A stretch of DNA of 9,264 bases, taken from assembly GCA_937870605.1 (NCBI GenBank), contig CALMZW010000116.1, positions 1-9,264 of the forward strand, in the 5' to 3' direction. This document shows positions 6,120-9,264 of this stretch, in pieces. A program made the translations under genes and the position numbers. Within the stretch, counting starts at the first letter, position 1. Each line of letters starts with the position of its first letter. The notes below the pieces were generated by a model. It searched no databases. It saw only the letters and a list, made by a program, of their open reading frames with translations, and had not been told where the DNA came from. Source of the DNA: an uncultured Synergistaceae bacterium. GTDB lineage: Bacteria > Synergistota > Synergistia > Synergistales > Aminobacteriaceae.

Positions 6120-7313
6120 TCAGCCCCGCGCGAGCGCGTCGAGCGCCGCGGCGGCGAGAACCTCCATGCCTATCGGGACGGCCCGGTCGTCCACATAGAA
6201 GTTGATCGAATGTGTCGGACAGTGCGGACCTCCCGGCGTCCGGACCCCAAGGCGGAACAGGGTTCCCGGCGCTTTCTCCAGATAGTACGCGTAGTCTTCA
6301 CCTCCCATCGCCGGAGAAGGCAGGTCGATGACGCGTTCGACGGAGGCCACATCCCGGCAGACCCTTCGGATGCGGTCCACCCAGGTTTTATCGACACAGG
6401 TCGGGATCATTTCCGGAGTGATCTCGACGGTGACGTTCGCCTTGAGCGCCGTTCCGACGCCCGTCGCGATCTCGCGCACGCGGCGGTGGAAGAGTTCCTG
6501 CGTCGTCTTCCGGAGGTAGCGGATGCACCCTTCGAGGACGACCGGGCCGCCGATATAGGAGTTCGAGATGCCCCCCTCGATGCGGCCGAAGGTCACGAAC
6601 GCGCAGTCGGTCGGCGCGAGCTCCCTCGATCCCAGGCTCTGGAGCGTCGTGACGATGGTCGACGCGGCCAGGATCGTGTCCACGCCGTAGTGCGGATAGC
6701 CGCCGTGCGCCTGCTTCCCCTCGACCGTCACCTTCAGGAGGTCGACGCCCGCGGTCATGAAGTCGTCCCGGACGCCGATCTCGCCGACGTAGATGTCCGG
6801 AAGCGCGTGAAGCGCCATGACGCCGTCGACGTGCGGGTTTTCCATGACGCCCGCCTCCATGAACTCCCGCCCGCCGCCGAGCTCCTCCTCGGCGTGCTGG
6901 AAGAAGAACTTCACGCAGCCCGAAAACGTATCGCGAAGGTCGCTCAGAAGCCAGGCGGTTCCGAGCAGGATGGCCGCGTGCGAGTCGTGCCCGCAGCCGT
7001 GGAAGACGCCGTCGCGCTTCGAGGCGTACGGAACGCCCGACTGCTCCCGGATCGGCAAAGCGTCGATGTCGGCGCGGATGCCGATGCAGCGCTTCGGCCC
7101 GTCCGCGGTCCCGTAGAGTTCGGCGCAGATTCCCGTTTGGCTTTTGCCGATCCTGCGGATCACGTCCACTCCGAAGGCGCGCAGCTTCTCCTCGATCAGC
7201 GCAGAGGTCTCCGTCTCGTGGAAGCTGAGTTCCGGGTTCTCGTGAATCCGGCGCCTCCACTGAATGACCTCGTCGGCCTTCCGTTGCACCAGTGTCGCAA
7301 GCGATTCGTTCAT
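6120..7313 (-). CDS. M20D family amidohydrolase, second paralogue
   Basis: The protein has 397 residues with the full M20D layout: His24-Glu-Asn-Pro-Glu, Arg80-Ala-Asp82-Ile-Asp84, His105-Gly-Cys-Gly-His109-Asp-Ser-His, Gln139-His-Ala-Glu-Glu143, Leu-His-Ala around 170, Gly-Gly-Glu339-Asp-Tyr and Pro-Thr-His368. The catalytic and metal-binding positions are kept. The common Gln-Pro-Ala-Glu-Glu has His for Pro, and the Gly-Leu-His-Gly motif reads Ala-Leu-His-Ala, so its substrate range may differ from the 3242-4429 enzyme. The ATG at 7313 is chosen because CTCCTT (plus strand 7320-7325) lies six bases upstream and the catalytic domain starts at once; the frame stays open to 7868, but that part is antisense-like filler over the neighbouring gene. 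The ATG overlaps the TGA of the membrane-protein gene by four bases, so the two are probably translationally coupled. Confidence 0.92.
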   Translation of the reverse strand: MNESLATLVQRKADEVIQWRRRIHENPELSFHETETSALIEEKLRAFGVDVIRRIGKSQTGICAELYGTADGPKRCIGIRADIDALPIREQSGVPYASKRDGVFHGCGHDSHAAILLGTAWLLSDLRDTFSGCVKFFFQHAEEELGGGREFMEAGVMENPHVDGVMALHALPDIYVGEIGVRDDFMTAGVDLLKVTVEGKQAHGGYPHYGVDTILAASTIVTTLQSLGSRELAPTDCAFVTFGRIEGGISNSYIGGPVVLEGCIRYLRKTTQELFHRRVREIATGVGTALKANVTVEITPEMIPTCVDKTWVDRIRRVCRDVASVERVIDLPSPAMGGEDYAYYLEKAPGTLFRLGVRTPGGPHCPTHSINFYVDDRAVPIGMEVLAAAALDALARG

Positions 7314-7909
7314 GTCGTTCTCCTTCCTGCAGCCGCAGGGCGCGCGCCCGTCGTCCGTTCCCTGACGCAGCCCAGCGCCCGTTCGTACGTCTCTCCGTCG
7401 GGACAATAGACCCGCATCAGCGTCCCCTTCGCGCCTCCGAGAACGATCACGCGACGCCGCGCGTCCGCCTCGAAGCGGAATACCCGTTCCCACGGAACCG
7501 CCTTCGTCGTGCTCCGTCCCGGCCGCGTCATCGGCTCGACCGGAAAGGCGCGCATGTGAAACGCGTTCCGGAACGAGAAGAAGCGTCCCCGCATGCTCTC
7601 GCAGTACACCGAGTCGGGGAAGAAGCGGTACAGAACGACGTAGTGGTTCCCGAAGAGCGGAATCGCCGTGATCGCAAAGGCCGCCGCAATGAAGCCGACC
7701 ACGTAGCATGCCAGTGTCGCCGCGACGCGGAACTGCGCCCCGCCGACCGCCCGGCCGACGAGAAGCTGAACGAGCAGCACGAACGCGACCGCGCCCCCCG
7801 CCAGAATCGCGAGCGTCCACGCCAGATCCTTCAGGATGAGGGCGTTCGTCGCGATCGGAACGCCGCAAAACCAGCGAAGCTGTTCGGCTCCCTCCCCGGA
7901 TTCTTCCAT
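7310..7909 (-). CDS. Two-helix membrane protein of unknown function
   Basis: The protein has 199 residues. Residues 1-27 are a short polar lead. Residues 28-51 and 63-86 are two strongly hydrophobic helices joined by a short Arg-containing turn. Residues 87-199 form a soluble, Arg/Phe/Tyr-rich domain that is probably cytoplasmic, with beta-type stretches (Tyr-Val-Val-Leu-Tyr near 90 and Val-Ile-Val-Leu-Gly near 154-158). It is not a DppB/DppC permease: it is far too short and lacks the permease EAA loop. I do not recognise the family. The start at 7909 lies two bases beyond the stop of the DppF gene, with no strong ribosome binding site, and the stop overlaps the next ATG as ATGA. It is therefore embedded in the operon and probably translated by coupling, which argues for a role linked to the transporter or the hydrolase. 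Confidence 0.75.
   Translation of the reverse strand: MEESGEGAEQLRWFCGVPIATNALILKDLAWTLAILAGGAVAFVLLVQLLVGRAVGGAQFRVAATLACYVVGFIAAAFAITAIPLFGNHYVVLYRFFPDSVYCESMRGRFFSFRNAFHMRAFPVEPMTRPGRSTTKAVPWERVFRFEADARRRVIVLGGAKGTLMRVYCPDGETYERALGCVRERTTGARPAAAGRRTT
7320..7325 (-). promoter_or_regulatory. Ribosome binding site fixing the M20D start at 7313
   Basis: AAGGAG on the minus strand lies six bases before the ATG at 7313. It decides against the much longer open frame reaching 7868, whose extra 185 codons overlap the membrane-protein gene and resemble no part of an M20 enzyme. Confidence 0.85.
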
Positions 7910-7911
7910 CG

Positions 7912-8898
7912 CTACTCGTGGCGTTGCAGAAACCCCGCGAAATGGCAGGAGACGAAGTGCCCCGGCTCGATCTCCGACAGGACCGGATTGTCCTGCAGGC
8001 AGACGTCCTGGCGATACGCGCAGCGCCCCGCGAACCGGCACCCCGGCGCGGGATCGATCGGGCTCGGAACGTCGCCTTCGAGCAGGATCCGCTCCTTCTT
8101 CGCGTCGAGCTTCGCGACCGGAACGGCCGAAAGCAGCGCCTGCGTGTACGGATGGATCGGCTTCCCGAACAGCGCGACGTTGTCGGCCTTCTCCACGACC
8201 TGCCCGAGGTACATGACCGCCACCTCGTCGGAGACGTAGCGCACGACGCTCAGGTTGTGCGAGATGAACAGGTAGGTGTAGCCGCGTTCCTTCTTCAGCT
8301 CCTGGAGCAGGTTGAGGATTTGCGCCTGGATGCACACGTCGAGCGCGGACACGGGTTCGTCGAGGACGATGAACTCCGGGTCGAGCGCGAGCGCCCGCGC
8401 AACGCCGATGCGCTGCCTGCGCCCCCCGTCGAGTTCGTGCGGGAAGGACGTCGCGATGCGTTCGGCGAGGCCCACCGTATCCATGAGCTCCTTGACTTTC
8501 GCGTCGATCTCCTTCTTGTTCCGGCACGCGTTGTTGATCCGCAGCGGCTCCGAAATCTGCTGGGCAACGGACATCCGCGGGTGCAGGGACGAAAAGGGAT
8601 CCTGGAAGACGATCTGCGCCTGCGTCCGGAAGACGCTCCGCTGTTCGGCCGTGAACTTCAGCGTGTCCTCTCCGTGGAAGAAGACCTCGCCGGCCGTGGC
8701 CTCGATCAGGCCGATGACGACCCGTCCGAGCGTCGACTTGCCGGATCCGGACTCGCCGACGAGGCCGAGCGTCTTTCCCTTGCGGATCGTCAGCGATACG
8801 TCGTCCACGGCGTGCAGAAGGCCTTTGCGGACGTTGAAATACTTCTTGAGGCCCCTGATGTCGAGAAGGGCATCGGCGTTTCCGGTCCGTTCGCTCAT
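7912..8898 (-). CDS. dppF: Peptide ABC transporter ATP-binding protein, DppF/OppF type
   Basis: The protein has 328 residues. Motifs in order are Walker A Gly48-Glu-Ser-Gly-Ser-Gly-Lys54-Ser-Thr, Q-loop Gln99, signature Leu156-Asp-Gly-Gly-Arg160, Walker B Phe-Ile-Val-Leu-Asp180-Glu181, H-loop His214 and the C-terminal oligopeptide-transporter region with His-Pro-Tyr-Thr (249-252). Cys287, Cys293, Cys300 and Cys318 follow the spacing Cys-x5-Cys-x6-Cys-x17-Cys, the iron-sulfur ligand set described in dipeptide transporter ATPases. The signature has Asp and Arg where the canonical LSGGQ has Ser and Gln, a variant I believe occurs in other DppF-like proteins. The start at 8898 is set by AAGGAGG (minus strand, 8914-8908) nine bases upstream; the frame opens further, to 8976, inside the previous gene. 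The ATG overlaps the stop of the DppD gene by four bases. The symbol marks family position, not proven substrate. Confidence 0.93.
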   Translation of the reverse strand: MSERTGNADALLDIRGLKKYFNVRKGLLHAVDDVSLTIRKGKTLGLVGESGSGKSTLGRVVIGLIEATAGEVFFHGEDTLKFTAEQRSVFRTQAQIVFQDPFSSLHPRMSVAQQISEPLRINNACRNKKEIDAKVKELMDTVGLAERIATSFPHELDGGRRQRIGVARALALDPEFIVLDEPVSALDVCIQAQILNLLQELKKERGYTYLFISHNLSVVRYVSDEVAVMYLGQVVEKADNVALFGKPIHPYTQALLSAVPVAKLDAKKERILLEGDVPSPIDPAPGCRFAGRCAYRQDVCLQDNPVLSEIEPGHFVSCHFAGFLQRHE

Positions 8899-9264
8899 GA
8901 TCGTTGTCCTCCTTCGACGCCCAGCGGGAAGTAGCAGTCCACGAAATGGTTCGGCGCGACCTCGCGCATGCCGCACGCCTTCTCATGACAGACGGCCTGC
9001 GCGTACGGGCAGCGCGGCGAGAAGGAACACCCCTTCGGAAGGTCCGTCGGATCGGGCGGAAGCCCCGGAATGACGGCGAGCTTCCCGCCGAGCGGGCTGT
9101 CGAGGTTGGGCACCGCGTTGAACAGACCCTGCGTGTACGGGTGCATGGGGTGGCCGTAGAGGCTGCGGATATCCGAATACTCCACGAGACGTCCCGCGTA
9201 CATGATCGCGACGTCCTGGCAGATCTCCGCCACGATCCCGAGGTCGTGCGTGATCAGAAGCAGC
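8895..9264 (-). CDS. dppD: Peptide ABC transporter ATP-binding protein, DppD/OppD type, C-terminal part
   Basis: The last 122 residues are visible; the gene continues beyond the window edge. The visible part begins with the H-loop (Leu-Ile-Thr-His6-Asp-Leu-Gly), then the Ala-Ile-Met-Tyr-Ala-Gly-Arg stretch (19-25) typical of DppD/OppD, and the His-Pro-Tyr-Thr-Gln-Gly motif (41-46) that starts the oligopeptide-transporter C-terminal domain. Cys79, Cys85, Cys92 and Cys110 repeat exactly the Cys-x5-Cys-x6-Cys-x17-Cys spacing of the partner ATPase, which supports paired iron-sulfur sites in the two subunits. The TGA at 8897-8895 overlaps the ATG of the DppF gene (ATGA). Walker A and B lie outside the window, as presumably do the two permease genes. 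Confidence 0.92.
   Translation of the reverse strand, partial: LLLITHDLGIVAEICQDVAIMYAGRLVEYSDIRSLYGHPMHPYTQGLFNAVPNLDSPLGGKLAVIPGLPPDPTDLPKGCSFSPRCPYAQAVCHEKACGMREVAPNHFVDCYFPLGVEGGQRS
8908..8914 (-). promoter_or_regulatory. Ribosome binding site fixing the DppF start at 8898
   Basis: AAGGAGG on the minus strand sits nine bases before the ATG at 8898, inside the end of the DppD coding region. It rules out the longer frame starting at 8976, whose extra 26 residues are Arg-rich and only mirror the overlapping gene. Confidence 0.85.

Noticed and set aside
4624..6198. A 524-codon open frame on the plus strand
   Set aside because: It is almost entirely antisense to the binding-protein gene, whose product has a signal peptide and family motifs. 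The antisense product has no recognisable domain.
7314..7868. A 185-codon N-terminal extension of the M20D gene at 6120-7313
   Set aside because: It would overlap the membrane-protein gene, is Arg/Gly-rich, and is contradicted by a good ribosome binding site before the ATG at 7313.
1..9264. CRISPR arrays, tRNA or rRNA genes, insertion sequences
   Set aside because: Reading both strands, I saw no regularly spaced repeats, no tRNA-like cloverleaf or rRNA stretch, and no transposase frame or flanking inverted repeats.

Overview
The window looks like the chromosome of a GC-rich member of the Synergistota. The main clue is the C-terminus of the protein ending at 817: a Gly-Cys-Ser-Ala-Gly-Phe motif, a Leu/Pro-rich hydrophobic stretch and an Arg cluster, which is the pattern of the Synerg-CTERM sorting domain. 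Peptide import combined with peptidase-like hydrolases also suits the amino-acid-fermenting lifestyle of that phylum. The genus cannot be told from the sequence.

Layout. (1) Bases 1-817 hold two colliding reading frames: the 5' end of an unrecognised minus-strand gene (1-174) and the C-terminal part of a Synerg-CTERM protein on the plus strand (up to 817). They overlap head to head, and neither has a convincing ribosome binding site or signal peptide, so this may be a recombination or assembly junction. A clear terminator follows at 835-873. (2) Bases 874-2200 hold a single plus-strand unit: an extended -10 promoter, a leader of about 180 nt with several hairpins, a gene for a 345-residue envelope protein of unknown function (signal peptide, Cys-x-Cys-x-Cys, C-terminal membrane anchor), and a terminator at 2161-2196. 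(3) Bases 2216-9264 are one minus-strand gene cluster, probably an operon. In transcription order it encodes a DppD-type ATPase (cut by the window edge), a DppF-type ATPase, an unrecognised two-helix membrane protein, an M20D amidohydrolase, a family 5 peptide-binding protein, a second M20D amidohydrolase and a uroporphyrinogen-decarboxylase-superfamily protein. ATGA overlaps, a 2-nt gap and short spacers tie most genes together.

Likely joint role (inference). The binding protein captures a peptide-like or N-acylated amino compound, the ABC transporter brings it in (the two permeases would lie beyond 9264), and one or both M20D enzymes cleave its amide bond. The URO-D-like protein is not a heme enzyme: it lacks the HemE Arg motif and instead carries a His-x-His ... 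Pro-Gly-Cys set resembling the zinc site of MtaA/CmuA-type methyltransferases. It may therefore process a methylated part of the substrate or of a cofactor. The two least explained parts are the 199-residue membrane protein embedded in the operon and the 345-residue Cys-x-Cys-x-Cys protein opposite it. A long intercistronic hairpin (4457-4495) probably sets the level of binding-protein mRNA relative to the downstream genes.
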